Shown: positions 48,823 to 60,879 of the stretch, in pieces
Numbering within the stretch: position 1 is the first letter of the stretch
How the letters are laid out: the number at the start of each line of letters is the position of its first letter
Origin: Vitis vinifera
Lineage: Eukaryota > Streptophyta > Magnoliopsida > Vitales > Vitaceae
Direction: 5' to 3'
Length of the DNA: 64,000 nucleotides
Assembly (NCBI RefSeq): GCF_030704535.1
Contig: NC_081818.1
Location: forward strand, 28,037,501-28,101,500
The notes under the pieces: model-generated
Seen by the model: only the letters and a program-made list of their open reading frames with translations
What the model was told of the DNA's origin: nothing
Databases searched by the model: none
Translations under genes and position numbers: made by a program

Positions 48823-50244
48823 GTAATCTCCCTAATCCTTTCTCTCGATGTTGTATATAATTTGTTTGAATAGCTGATTACTGTTTGAGTTTTATATTTG
48901 AATTCGAATCTGTGGAAAGAGTGTGTTAATCGGATTGGTGTTTGTAGTTCAAATTGTGGGATTGTGATCTGCTAGTGCAGTTTGGGGCAAGATCTCGCTG
49001 TTGTGTGAGTTTCACATTCTACATCTGTGTTTGTTGTGTGTTTGGAGCTGTAGATCTTTGCCGTGTTCTGTTTTATTGAGTTCGTCTAGTGTTTTTGGTG
49101 TCATTTGTTTTTTTATTTTGGTTTAGATTAGTGTTTGGTTGGTGCTCATTGTGATTGCTCGGGGCAGTGGAAAAGAGAAGACGGAATGCTTAGTGTTGTT
49201 GGCTTTGGAGGGAATTGGGGTTGGGTTTTGAATTAGGTTTTTAGGGAGAAGGGGAAATGGAGTGGAATGGTTGCTGCTGCTGGGAAAATGGGGGAAAAGC
49301 GAAGGCAATAGGACTTTGGGTTGTGAGGTTTTGGGTGTTGGCTTTGGGAAGATGACCTGCTATGGCTGGCTAGGTGGAATAGTTGTATTGAATTCCAAGG
49401 AATTGGGGCTCTTAGTTTCTTAGGTTCCAAGTGAGAATAATCTGAGATTTGGATTTTATTTAGTTACTTTTCATTGGCAGTGAAATGGAGCATTAGCAGA
49501 GAGGGTGTTTTATGATAAGATCTGAGAAGGGAGTACGGATGAGGAAAGAGAAGCTAAAGAAAGTCTTGGATGAAGTTAAAATTTAGCCATAGGAAGATGT
49601 ATACATTGGACAATGTACAAGAGAGTTTGGAAATTGCTTAGAAAACTGAAGAGTTAGAATAAGAGGGAACCAGAGATACAAACCATGTTATATGCACTAA
49701 TGTGGAGGATAATTCAAAGAGTGTTGATAGAAGGGTGGAAAACTTACAGAGAGATCAGAGATACACTGCCAGTTTCTAAACTTCAAATGCACGAAATTTT
49801 CCTCTCATTCTTTGTTGAAGTCTGAATAACATCGTTTTTAATGTTAAGAAAAGGAAATCTTTTCATTCCTTGTTAGAGTCTGAATAACATCGTTTTTAAT
49901 GGTGAGAAAAGGATAGGCTCTTGATTGTTATGGTGTTTTAGTATAGTTATCATGTCTGTCAGAGTAAGCAGCTTGGATGGAGATCAATAATAAAGTTTGG
50001 GTATCCATGCTCTGAGTTGCTGCTCTAACTTCTTGCTCTTAGTTCAGGGTCAGCTATAAACGTTTCTCTCAAAAGGGAAAAGAAGGTCACATAAGTTAGT
50101 GATGAGAAGGCAAGAAAAAAAATCAAATTATGATCTTCCTTTGCCATTCCAAAAACATATGTGGCATGCTTCCCTCCTGTGTATCTTTTTACCTACAGAT
50201 TGATAGGTTTAACTGTCTGCTCACTTACTTTGTCTTTATTTCAG
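48823..50244 (+). other. 5' UTR intron of the ARM/TOG gene
   Basis: A non-coding leader exon ends CTTCTCCG before GTAATCTCC at 48823, and TTTATTTCAG ends at 50244, just before the coding exon. The 1.4-kb intron contains a 58-bp tandem duplication (49805-49920, units starting TCATTCYTTGTT). Long leader introns of this kind often raise expression in plants. Confidence 0.5.
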
Positions 50245-50268
50245 ACTTATAAACACTGCACTACAGTG

Positions 50269-53200
50269 ATGTCGGGGAAAGCTCTCAGAGATCTCAATAT
50301 GCTACCTGGATTGGAAAGGAAGAATGAAAACTCCAGTAAAGGAAGTCTTACCAAGCCTTGTGTTGAGAACTCTAATGAAAATTCTGAAGAATGGAAGAGG
50401 AAAAACTCTTCCTCTTTGGTTTCAACACCAAATAATGGTGATGAAACCATAAAACCTGAGGTAGAGATAGCAAATACAGAAGTAGAATATATTGAATCTG
50501 AGAACTTGAACGATTTGGATGATGTGGATATGAGTCTAAAGGTATGACACTTTCTCATGATGCTTACACTAAACTTCTGAAGTATGTTAGATCGTTTATT
50601 TCTGTTGATATTTTCATAGATACTCCAGTATTTTTAGGTCAACTGTTTGTATGATGCTTGCATTTCTTACTTCTTTCTTAGACACTCCTAGATGGACTAG
50701 ACTCTAAAGACTGGGTTTTGGTGTGTGAAGCACTCAACAATGTACGCAGATTATCCATTTTTCACAAGGAAGCAATGCTCAATATGCTGTAAGTCTTAAA
50801 TTCTTATATGATAAATATGATTTAAAGAACTGAGGGATTTCAAATTTCTTCGTTTTTTTTTTTACTAATTTAGTGTTTGATAGTTTTTATCTATTTGACG
50901 ACCCATTCATCGCCGCAATGTTTTATGTACAGAGAGAATGTGATCCCACTTATTGTGAAGTCCCTGAAGAATCCAAGAAGCGCTGTTTGTAAAACTGCAA
51001 TTATGACATCTGCAGACATCTTCAGTGCCTATAGTGATCATATAATTGATTCACTGGACCCTCTGGTAACTTTTTTTTTTTGTTTTTTTTCTTTTATATT
51101 GAACCATGACTTCTAGTTAACCTCTTTGTGCATAAGTGTTCGTGTGTGCCTCTGTTTTTCTTTTTTTCTTTTTCTCTTTGCAAAGGTATCTTGCCTTAAC
51201 ATTTGAACTGATTTTTCTTTTTTTATTTTCCCAATGTGATCAAATGTTGCGGGTTCAGCTTGTACAGCTCCTTCTCAAGTCTTCGCAGGATAAAAGATTT
51301 GTATGTGAGGCAGCTGAGAGAGCTTTAATAGCAATGACAACTTGGATTTCCCCTATAACTTTGTTACCAAAGTTGCAACCCTATCTCAAGAACAAGAATC
51401 CTCGAATACGAGCAAAGGCATCAATGTGCTTTTGTCGAAGTGTTCCAAGACTGGTAAGAAATAGACTTTAGATATACTCCTTTGCTATGATTAGTGATTT
51501 TCTTTTTACTGTGACATTCAATACAAAATAATCCAAATGAGCACAATAAATAACAACACATAAATATTGAGAAACTTGTAATACTTGTACTCACAGCAAA
51601 AATCCCCAATTGAAACACTGTTAAGCATTAAATACAAAACAATCCTGAGATATCATAATCTCAGTGAAACCCTAATTTACCAAAATAGAACTCAAAAATT
51701 ATCTACAGATCACACAACATATCAAAGTACAAGATTATATCATTGATTCGTAATCAATCACCAAAATTGGAACTTTAGGATTTCTTACAAAAGAAAACAG
51801 AACAACCCAGATCCCAAAATCCTAGCTTTGCCATTTTGCATATGAAATTAAAAAGGCAACAGAATTGAGAAAAGATTACCTTCAAATTGGTGACATTGAT
51901 GGTCGTCATGGTGAAGATGGGCGTCGGCATGGTGACTGAATCTCCCTCTCTTTCTCTTCTCTGTGTGTGAATTGTGAATTTGAAACCCTAGCCTGAAAAT
52001 ATAGAGAGAAGGTTTGGGCTTGTCCATCGCATGTCTAGGACGTGTCTGAATTTAAAAGAAATATTTTTTGAAGCTCTAGGACGTGTTCAACATGTACTAG
52101 CATGTATGACGCTTGTCTAATTGTGTCTGAGGCCTGTCCATTTTTGCCACGATAGTGAGACTTGCATGGTGCATGTATGGGATGTGTTTGTGTTTAAAAG
52201 AAATTTTTTAATATTCCATATTGCGTCCAGCATGTATCCAATTGTGTCATCTCTGGCATGTGCTCTGATGTTGTTGCTATAGTCCCTTCAGAAGGTGTTT
52301 ATGCTTCATGGGTATTACCTTACCTTATACTACTTGTCTGTTTAATTTGGTGAACTTGGGAATTTTATGTTGGATACCAATGTTTTTTTTTTAAAAAAAA
52401 AAAAATTAAGTTTTGGCCTGAACATCCCTTCAATGGTCAACTAATTTAAATTATCCTTGCATGGTCATTTTATCCCCTTTTTAGTGATTGGCTTACATCC
52501 AATTAACTTTATTATTATTTCTGTTATTTATTTTAAGTTTTATTTTAAATATCCATTTTTGGCAGCTGATATAAAGTATCCTTATGCTGTTTATCAATAG
52601 GCTTATACTTTCAATTTACTCTGTTATTATTACCCCTGTGATAGTCAAGAAACTTTTTCCAGTAAAGACATTTTTTGATCTATCTTGTTGTAGTCTATTG
52701 GCCCCTTTTTTCATATGAACTGTCAGGTTATTTGCTGTTTTTTATCTGCCTTTTTAATCTTTGTGAGCTTAATGAGAAAATTGCTCTGAAATAGAAACCC
52801 AGGAAAAAAAATTTCAGCCAAAAAACTAAGGGTTAAACATTTTCAGCATTGGATGCAAGCACTTAACAGTGGGCCTGGTTTTTCAGGGTTCGTGTATCTT
52901 TTACCAGGATGATAACAACTCAAATTATAGTGACTTATAATTATGAGTACTGGTATATAGTGACTTATAAACCACGAATTAAACTGATCCTGCTATGCAA
53001 GGAAAACCCAAGAAAAATTTCCATCCAAAAAACCCAGGATGCATCATTTTCAGCATTAGGTACTGACACTTTAGGGTGGTTTTAAATCATTTCAATATAT
53101 TAGTTGTTTACCAAGGTTTTTGGATATTTTTTATAATGATAACACCAACAACAATGATGATTCTTCTTTTACTTGTAGTATTATGATTATAATACTATTA

Positions 53201-53633
53201 TGCAGATTGAACAACTTTTGGGATGAGATTGCAGTGTAAACCGTCAATTGTACTTATTAGTTGTATCTTTTATTTTCACTTGGTGGTAATTATCAATTTA
53301 TGTTCATAATACTTTTGTTACATGTGTTTATTTTGTGTCAATCAACAGGGAGTTGAAGGAGTAAAAGCATATGGGATTGACAAATTGATCCAAATAGCTG
53401 CGGCTCAGCTGAGCGACCAGCTTCCTGAGTCTAGGGAGGCTGCTCGGACCCTCCTTCTGGAGCTGCAAAATGTATATGAAAAGTCTCACGAGCATGCACC
53501 AAATACAGTTTCTGAGCAACAGGAGATGGGTTCCTGGGAGCACTTTTGTCAATCAAAGCTCTCTCCTCTAAGTGCACAAGCTGTACTTCGTGTTACCAAT
53601 ATTGCTCGGGAAGATCTTGTATTGGGTTCCTGA
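50269..53633 (+). CDS. ARM-repeat/TOG-domain (CLASP N-like) protein, five coding exons, 330 aa
   Basis: Coding exons: 50269-50541, 50682-50788, 50933-51065, 51259-51453 and 53349-53633, joined in frame through GT-AG sites. The first 100 residues are polar and low-complexity (MSGKALRDLNMLPGLERK start, Ser/Asn/Glu-rich, probably disordered). The rest is an alpha-helical repeat with GLDSKDWVLVCEALNNVRRL, LIVKSLKNPRSAVCKTAIM, VQLLLKSSQDKRFVCEAAER and RIRAKASMC, which has the TOG/CLASP arrangement. Such domains bind tubulin. Plants have a small family of these single-TOG proteins of unknown role, and the Arabidopsis relative is annotated only as an ARM-repeat protein. Microtubule binding is therefore an inference from fold. 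The last intron is 1.9 kb and holds the reverse-strand exon-like sequence at 51880-51930. A disrupted relative lies 6 kb downstream inside a transposon. Confidence 0.85.
51880..51930 (-). pseudogene. Reverse-strand first-exon-like sequence inside the ARM/TOG intron
   Basis: On the minus strand a leader-like stretch (AACCCTAG-like word near 51987, then GAGAAGAGAAAGAGAGGG) leads to ATG at 51930 and 17 open codons (MPTPIFTMTTINVTNLK). These stop at TTGAAG followed by GTAATC, a good donor. It looks like the 5' end of an unrelated gene carried into the intron. The protein is too short to identify, and no continuation was found in the next few hundred bases. Confidence 0.35.
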
Positions 53634-56261
53634 CAAGAGATATATACGGCATGCATGAGCTTTAGTGTGTACTTGTCTATTTTTTTACCAACATATATGA
53701 GCTTCAGTGACTACCATCTCCTTTTACCCTTTTATCTTGCATTGGATTGAGCCATTACATTTTCCTTGTAAATAATGTGAAACAATGAGATGCTTGGAAG
53801 TGCGGTTGAAGCATGTAGTTGAGCTGAAAATCATATAATATTTTTTCTCATATGGTTTACTGGTAGTAACCATTTTGCAAATGATCGATGTGCTGATGTT
53901 AGCTTTCATTCATTTCCAATTTGATCTCCAAACTTGAGCTATTACCCACTCCGTTTCTATCCTTGCAAAGGGTAGAAACACCAGGACCAAATCTATGGAA
54001 TGCCTAGAATCTAATGGAATTATAAAACGTTCTTGGTGAACACAAATGGAAACAAACCAAATTCAGACATGGAATTCCCTGTTCAAGATGGAACAACAAC
54101 TCGCTCCTCTTCTTTCCTGTTGTGATTCTTTAGCCAGTTTTATTTGCAGCCAGGTCCTCCTTTCTTGACTTCATTGATAGTATGGGGCTGTCGTGTTTTT
54201 GTTTAGACTTTGCCCTTCTTTTTAGGAGGCAATTCTCCTATGTTGTTAGTGTACTTTGGTTTTGACATTCCCATCCAAAAACCTGTTTCAAGAAGAGAGA
54301 CTGATGCCAGAACTTTTTGTTTAGCTTGCTCGTGTTCACAAGTGAATCTCATAGTAACTGTGACAGAAAATCTGCCACCAGAAACTCTTGGTTTTACTGA
54401 GCTATTGAACAAAAACAAACTCATGATAGGGTGCTCCCACCACGGTTAACCTTGTAGATGCAATCAGGCAAAGAATTTTATTAAAATAAGCTTTGATTCA
54501 TACACACTACATTATGGTGGGGAAGTTGTGGGTGGGATTCAGAAAGCTTAATTCCAGCTTGCACATCTTAATCATAAATTAATATCTCATCTACCTCTTC
54601 TCTCTATATTATTTCTGTATTGCCAGCTAATTTGGAGTGATTAGGGACTTTAATGTTGGCTGTTGGCTGATGGATACCTTTCCTGAAAGTCACCATGTTA
54701 GAAGAATCTATAGCATGGGGCATTGATTGCCTTGTCACAACTCATATAACTGGCTCCTAAATTACTTTAGATCATGTGGCCAAGATGTTTGGAGCTTCTT
54801 TAGGCTGGTCTCATGTGTGAGTCAGCTGAAAATTATCCTAATATAGTGATTCTAGGCTGAAATATTCGTTCCTCTGCTGAGCCTACTTAACAAATGGTGT
54901 AAATGAATCACATGACCAGTGACCATGACTGGAGACTATGGTGGATGTGGCCCTGTGGGTCTTCTTTATCCTCACCTGGGCATGAACTAGAATCACATTA
55001 AATGAACATGGATTCCGGTAGATGTCCCTGTAACTCCCACAAGAACAGACCATCTCATCCACCCAAACCAACACTCTCATCTAACCAGAGCCCTTCTCAC
55101 ACACACAAGAACACAAAGGCTGCCCACATTCACCATCCTCATGACTCCTGCTACAAGTTAATGTCATGGAGACTTATCTTGTGAGTGGGATTGGTTAAGG
55201 TTTTGGTCAAATACCATGAGTCATCATCATCCTAGCATCATAGGCACAACATTTGTTTAAGGTTTAAGCCACACAAACTGCCAATTATAGTCCATTTACC
55301 ATAATTAGATTCCGGGAAAAGGATAATCTAGTGAGGGTCATATCAAGAAGGAAGGCACATGACCTTGATGTTTTATTCAAATCCAGGACAGCACATGGGT
55401 CTGTTGTCGCAGGCATCCCAGAACTCTGCAAATTGGGTTTCCATACTTTGTCGTTAGGTGTCTCAAATTGATATTGATCCCCCATGAATGATCAGTACAG
55501 AGTAAAAAAAAATCAAATAATGACCAGTCATTTGATTATTGACTAATTTTCAAGTAAGCTACACAAAGGTAGAATTCATGGGATGCTTTTTTAACCAACA
55601 GCAGAGAGTAGACCGCATAGTTGCCGTCTCTGCCTCATGTGTCAGAGACAGGACACTGAAGCTACTAAACCAACCACTCTCTACCTTCCCCTACAAAGGG
55701 AGAAAGGGGGATAAAGAAGAAAAAGAGGAAGAAGATAAAGGGAAAAAGTTTGAGCAATCAATCTTCATCTGATTTTTTGTCTCTACCTATAAGATTTAGT
55801 TTTTTTCCCACCCACTCCATCTTATAGATTAACCCTATCCCACCACTAAACATTAAATATTCCATTTAACCCCAACGTCAGTCCTACTTTACTGGTCATC
55901 TACTTATGCTATCATGAATTTCTTGGCCATTATAAAACATAACCACCCACCCTCTAGCAATTAACATTCCACCAAATGTCTCTGAACCTGCAAAGCAAAT
56001 GTAAGTTTCTCAATCTTTTTGATTTCTCAGCTTTAAGATTTTGATTTTTCTTCTTCAAGTATGTTGCTTGAGTGAGAATTCTATAGCTGGCTATGATATT
56101 GGCTTTTTATGAAGTCAGGTGGGAAAACGATTTCTAGGAATCTGGAGAAAAGATTCACTGATATAAATCGGGTTTTTGTTTCGAAAGTGTCTGTGGAAAG
56201 AACTCTGTATAAGATGGGGTTTTTGGGATGAGAATTAAGAGATCTATAGAGAAAGATTGTA
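53634..56261. other. Intergenic region between the ARM/TOG and ATL genes
   Basis: The first few hundred bases are 3' UTR of the ARM/TOG gene. Several short open frames between 54200 and 55770 have no recognisable domain. A TATA-like ATTATAAAAC at about 55930-55939 and a pyrimidine-rich leader after it are the likely promoter of the ATL gene. Confidence 0.45.
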
Positions 56262-56870
56262 ATGAGTACTGATGTTGTGGGTGCTGCAACACAGATTATT
56301 GTAATGGCAATTGTCATATCTTTGATATTGTTATTTCTGGGAATTGGGGTTTTGGTCATAATTCATGTTTGTATTGTTGGGAGAGCCTTTAGAGGAGGGT
56401 TTGGGAACGGTAGGATGGTTGAGAGGGGGAATCCTAGAAGCACAAGCATGTCCCTTGATGACCTAGACAAGCTTCCTTGCTTTCATTTCCAAGCCAAAGA
56501 GAAGGGCAGTAGTAGCCCTGTGGATTGTGCTGTTTGCTTGGATAACTTCAAGATGGGAGATAAGTGCAGATTGCTACCCCTATGCAACCACAGCTTCCAT
56601 GCCCAATGTGTGGATTCATGGCTTCTCAAAACACCCATATGCCCAATTTGCAGAACAAGCGCTGATTTTAGGAAGGGGTCCCTAGTTTCAGGGGAAGAAA
56701 GTAGCCATTTCAGTGACACTGGAAATGAATTGAGAGAGAGCCAAACAACAGAAAGAGGCCATATGGGTGATGCTGGGATTGATTCAAGAGACAACCCAGG
56801 AGCTGTATCTGGAATTCATTTGAGTTCCAATCACTCACCCAATAATCCTGCAGCAGAACTAGCTGCATGA
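56262..56870 (+). CDS. ATL-family RING-H2 ubiquitin ligase, single exon, 202 aa
   Basis: A membrane-anchored E3 ligase. The N-terminus has one strong hydrophobic helix (about residues 11-38) followed by a basic and Gly-rich stretch. The RING-H2 domain is canonical: C89, C92, C108, H110, H113, C116, C127 and C130 as zinc ligands, with Pro after C127 (CPIC) and W120 three residues after C116, the ATL pattern used to contact E2 enzymes. A LPCFHF segment before the RING replaces the typical GLD motif, so the motif is weakly kept. The tail is polar, Ser/Asn-rich. The gene is intronless, as usual for ATLs, which often respond quickly to stress. The start is the first ATG of the frame and is followed at once by the membrane helix. 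The specific member cannot be named. Confidence 0.92.
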   Translation: MSTDVVGAATQIIVMAIVISLILLFLGIGVLVIIHVCIVGRAFRGGFGNGRMVERGNPRSTSMSLDDLDKLPCFHFQAKEKGSSSPVDCAVCLDNFKMGDKCRLLPLCNHSFHAQCVDSWLLKTPICPICRTSADFRKGSLVSGEESSHFSDTGNELRESQTTERGHMGDAGIDSRDNPGAVSGIHLSSNHSPNNPAAELAA

Positions 56871-56879
56871 GATTGCTTA

Positions 56880-58717
56880 AGCCCTACTTAATTCTCAAGT
56901 TTGTATATATGATTCATATGATTTTTCTTACATACAATAGAAGTTTTCCCATCCTTCTGCTTATTTGGTAGATTTGCCTGTTTGGTCTTTTCTCCACCAA
57001 TTTCTTCCCCAGTTGTTTCGTGATCTACTCGCTTGTAGCTTAATTAACCACAGCTTATCCATGAAGTTGTTTGAAACAACCATGAAATATGAAGGTATTG
57101 CATGACAGTTTATACCTAAAACAGTTTGATTTTATCTCACTACAAAGATGTTCAAAATTGGTATAGAGATTACTGTTAGACCTCTCATATGAAAACCAGT
57201 CTGTGTCCTATGAAGGTATGGTTAAGTCTTTCATAGCATTCTACATTATCACAGCACAGCCCCGCAACCTGTACCGAGACATGTGATGTCTGCCTCAGCC
57301 CAAGCCAACACAAGTGTTGCGTGCTACTGCCCATGCAACGAAGCATGTCGAATATACATATTAAGCTCAAATCCTATGAGATTAAGTCTTTAAAAACATT
57401 GATAATTTAATAATTTAAAAATAATTTTGATTATTTATAATTATTTTTGGTTGTTTTATTTGTTTTTAAAAGTTGTTTTAAAAATAATTGTATAAATATA
57501 TAAAAGTTGAAAATAAATAATTATGGATAAAAATTGTTTTTAATAAATATTTAAAAATACAAAAAATATACTAAAAACATTTTCTTGAATAAATTTTAAT
57601 TATTTTATGAAATATAAGAGAATTATTTTTTAAAATATTTCCAAATAGAGTCCAAATTTTCTACCATTGAAAATTACATATTGCAAAGAAAAATGTATGA
57701 TATAAAATGATTTTATTTAGTAAATTTAAAAGACAAATTATTAGATTTTGAAAGTGAGAGGGGAAAAGTGTTGAAAGCCCTCATGATAGGGAAAGTAGAC
57801 TAGACTCCATATAAATGAAAGATAAAATAAAATAACAATCAAGAGAGAAAAGGACATCATTTCCAATACTTCCTATAAAACATTTGACTTGTGATAGATT
57901 TCCAAATTTATAATTATTTTTATAACTAAAAAAATGAATAGATATAAAAATAAAATAATTATTAATTATAATTCACTTAATTTTTATTTATTTATTTATG
58001 CATTCTTAATCAATGATGAAACCAAAAAAAAGAAAAAAAAAATTTGATATTGCCCATCAACTTTTTCTTTTCCATCTTAAAATTTAATATTCAATAAAAT
58101 CTTTTCTTAGTAAAAAAAAAAGTATATGAAATATAGAAAAAGAATTTGTCAATTTATTTTTTAAAAACAAATATTAAAAAAAATAAAAATTTTGAATGAA
58201 TTTTTTACAACACAAAATCAAAAATTAAAATCAGTTTAGGAATGTTTTCGAAAACAACTATAAGAAAATGTTTTTTGAGAATAATTTTAAAATCGTTTCA
58301 TGTTGTTTCCAAAAACATAATACAAAAACAATATTATATTTGAAAATTAAGAACTCATTTGAGGTGCAATCCAAAAATAGTTTGTTCATGTTAAAAGCAG
58401 AAAATAATTTAAAAAAATTCGTAGGATTTTTTTTTTTTTTTTTTTTAGAATTTGTTTTCTTCAATAATTTACATTAAAATTTTCGTCAATTTTAAAAATT
58501 ATATACATGAATCTTTGAATAATTTATCATCATTTTTAAAACAAATTAGTGGTGGGTTCACTTCTTGAATGTGAGGGGACGTAGGGTCTGTAGGTATTGG
58601 AGATTCGACTCACCAGCAATATTGTGGTCGGCAAGGTGGACAGAAGTTCGCCGGAAAATCAAGAAAGCGAATATCTCTCCGTTTATCCATTTTTTTTCTC
58701 TCTCTGCTATTCTACCA
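56880..58717. other. AT-rich gene-free region with MITE-like repeats
   Basis: After the ATL 3' flank the sequence becomes very AT-rich. About 57400-57650 is related to the MITE-like family near 11680-12390 (TTGTTTTTAAAAGTTGTTTT and ATTTCCAAATAGAGTCC). About 58220-58460 has further TTTTGAGAATA and T-run segments. No gene is supported. Confidence 0.4.
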
Positions 58718-58725
58718 TACATAAG

Positions 58726-60142
58726 TAGGAATGGCAATTTCGCGGGTTTCCCGGGTCACCCGCCCCGACCCGCCCCTATTGGGACGGGTATAGGAACATG
58801 GCAATCGGGGATGGGCCGGGTTCAGGATTTTTTTTAAAACCCGAATCGGGTTCGGGGCGGGGTCGGGTGTAGTTATAATTTGCCCCGCCCCGAATATGAA
58901 ATTACTACTTTACCCCCCACTTATAAATATTAGCTTCCTCTCCTCATTTTAGGTCTTCTTCTCTCAGTTCTTGTTCCTGTCGACGCTAGGGTTTTTCCTC
59001 CCACTCAATGGAGAAATCCATCAGATAATCCATTCCAGTTTTTTGTTGATTTTTTGGTTGAATGATGCCTTGATTTGGTGTTGTATTTCGTTTCTAATTC
59101 GGGAATGAGATACGAGATTTAGGATTTTTCCATTTCCAGTTTCAGATTATTGAAGGATTTTTTTTTTCTATTAGTTTTCGGGCTGCTATTTAGGGTTTTG
59201 AATCCGTTTCTTGCGAATCTTAATAGGGGCTAAGCAGATCTTATCGTCAAAGCCACTGATTCCTTTAAATCAATCAAACGCTTCAATCTTCCGGACACAC
59301 ACACGCTCTCTGTTTGGATCTGTTTCTTTCTCTCTCAAAGAAATGGCTCTGAGGTCTCTGGATAATGCTCTCCCGACAACACTGGAAAGGCCCAAAAAGC
59401 AAGCGAAAGTTGCAGTTTCAATTCAGAAACAGTCTGATTTTGGTGTGAATGATGAGAACAAAGCTCCATTACCACCAACTGCAGATGCCACCATTGACTA
59501 CATCTCTTTTGAGAATCTTAAAGTCATGCCTGACCCAGAAACCCAGATAACTGTAAGTCTCCCTCTCTCAGTGGCTCCTCTGGAGGGAAAATTTACTTGT
59601 GATTTGAGTTAATTGTGTGTATTTCGTTTGGAAATGAAGGGTTTGACTGAGGGATTGGATTCCAAGGATTGGGCCAAGGTGTGTGAATCTCTTAACGACG
59701 CTAGGCGGTTTGCGTTGTATCATTCCGCTCTGATGGCACCGATCTTGTAAGGGAATTTCTAATTTTGAAATGTTTTTCGGAAAATGAAGATGGGGGTCGG
59801 CTGATGTTTGTGGTGTTTGCAAAGAAAAAGTGTTGTTGGTGCTGGTGAAGGCCATGAAGAACCCTAGAAGTGCTCTGTCCAAGACCTTTATCATGGCTTC
59901 AACTGATATCTTCAATACTTTTGGTGATAAGTTGCTTCCGCCCCACCCCGCCCCGCCCCGACAACACATACCCGGGTCGGGACGGGCCGGGGATGGGATT
60001 TAATTTTAACTCTATAACGGGGATGGGAATGCCCCGCCCCGCCCCGCCCCGGGTTTGGGACGGGTTTGGGAAATAACTAAATATTTTGGGACGAGAATGG
60101 GATAGGGGTGACCCGTCCCAAACCCGCCCGTTGCCATTCCTA
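58726..60142 (+). mobile_element. Non-autonomous hAT element carrying captured gene exons (Pack-type)
   Basis: The ends are TAGGAATGGCAA and its exact inverse complement TTGCCATTCCTA (12-bp perfect terminal repeat). They are flanked by TACATAAG (58718-58725) and TACGTAAG (60143-60150), an 8-bp target duplication with one mismatch. Next to each end is a very GC-rich subterminal block of CGGGT/CCCGCCCC words (58741-58910 and 59938-60130). Between them is ordinary plant gene sequence, 58910-59938, including two coding exons, introns and part of a third exon. No transposase is present, so it must be mobilised in trans. The single mismatch in the duplication suggests moderate age. Confidence 0.8.
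59343..59938 (+). pseudogene. Captured 5' part of an ARM/TOG gene inside the hAT element
   Basis: Exon 1 is 59343-59552, 70 codons starting MALRSLDNALPTTLERPKK, and ends in a good donor GTAAGT. Exon 2 is 59640 to about 59747, with GLDSKDWAKVCESLN, ending before GTAAGG. Exon 3 starts near 59823 with LVLVKAMKNPRSALSKTFIM and breaks off at about 59938 where the GC-rich transposon end begins. The frame-compatible start of exon 3 is preceded by AA where an acceptor AG is needed; using the next AG shifts the frame. The fragment keeps its introns, so it was captured as DNA and not through mRNA. It is related to the resident gene at 50269-53633, with the same intron positions, but is a different paralogue. 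Confidence 0.75.
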
Positions 60143-60149
60143 TACGTAA

Positions 60150-60830
60150 GAGGAACAATTTTTCCATATTTTCTTGAGAACCAAACAAAGGCAAACATTG
60201 TAATGCCATTTTTTAGCCTAAAGTTTCCATTTCTAAGAAATTTAAGCAAGTCAAGAACAAATAAAAATCGTGAAAAAAATATTGTAACATTGAAAACCCT
60301 TAAAAACATTTTTATAGGTTATTTTGATGCACTAGGGTTCAAATTCATGTCACTCATTTTTAAAGTGCTTAATTTTCATCCATAAGTTGTTAAAATTGAA
60401 TGTATTCATGTAGGATAAAAATACTTTTGAAGAAAAATTCAAGCTTAAAATGGTCAAAAATACTTTTAAAAAGGTTTTTCAAAATTGAAACGAAGGATAT
60501 AGATGGTTATTCCTCGGGTCTTAAAAATTAAGACTTGAAAATTCTTAAAATCTCACAAACTTTAGGGACATGTTAATCACCCAAGTCAACCCTCGACCAC
60601 CTAGGTCAATTGGTTGAGAGTATATTTTTCCAACTACAACTTGTTCTTTATGCACCACCAATGATGGGCATATTGATAGACTATTGAGGTGAATCAATTG
60701 AGGTAAATTATTCTTGATTACAAGTTTAGCTTTTTAACTTGTATATAAGGCCTCGTTTGAGCATTTGTGAAAGAGAAAGACTTATGTTTTAACTATTCAT
60801 TATTCAAAGTGGCTTTCAATATCTTGTTTG
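60150..60830. other. AT-rich gene-free segment
   Basis: No gene or repeat could be defined. It separates the hAT element from the retroelement-like tract that follows. Confidence 0.4.
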
Positions 60831-60879
60831 AGTGCATTTGAGCTAAATTTGCATACCTGTGGACTCTGCATTTTGGCTC

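Noticed and set aside
48403-48860. Open frames in the region before the ARM/TOG leader exon
   Set aside because: They have no recognisable domain and overlap the presumed promoter and leader.
59870-60385. Pro/Gly-rich open frames in the right end of the hAT element
   Set aside because: They are translations of the CCCGCCCC/GGGGCGGG subterminal repeats and not proteins.
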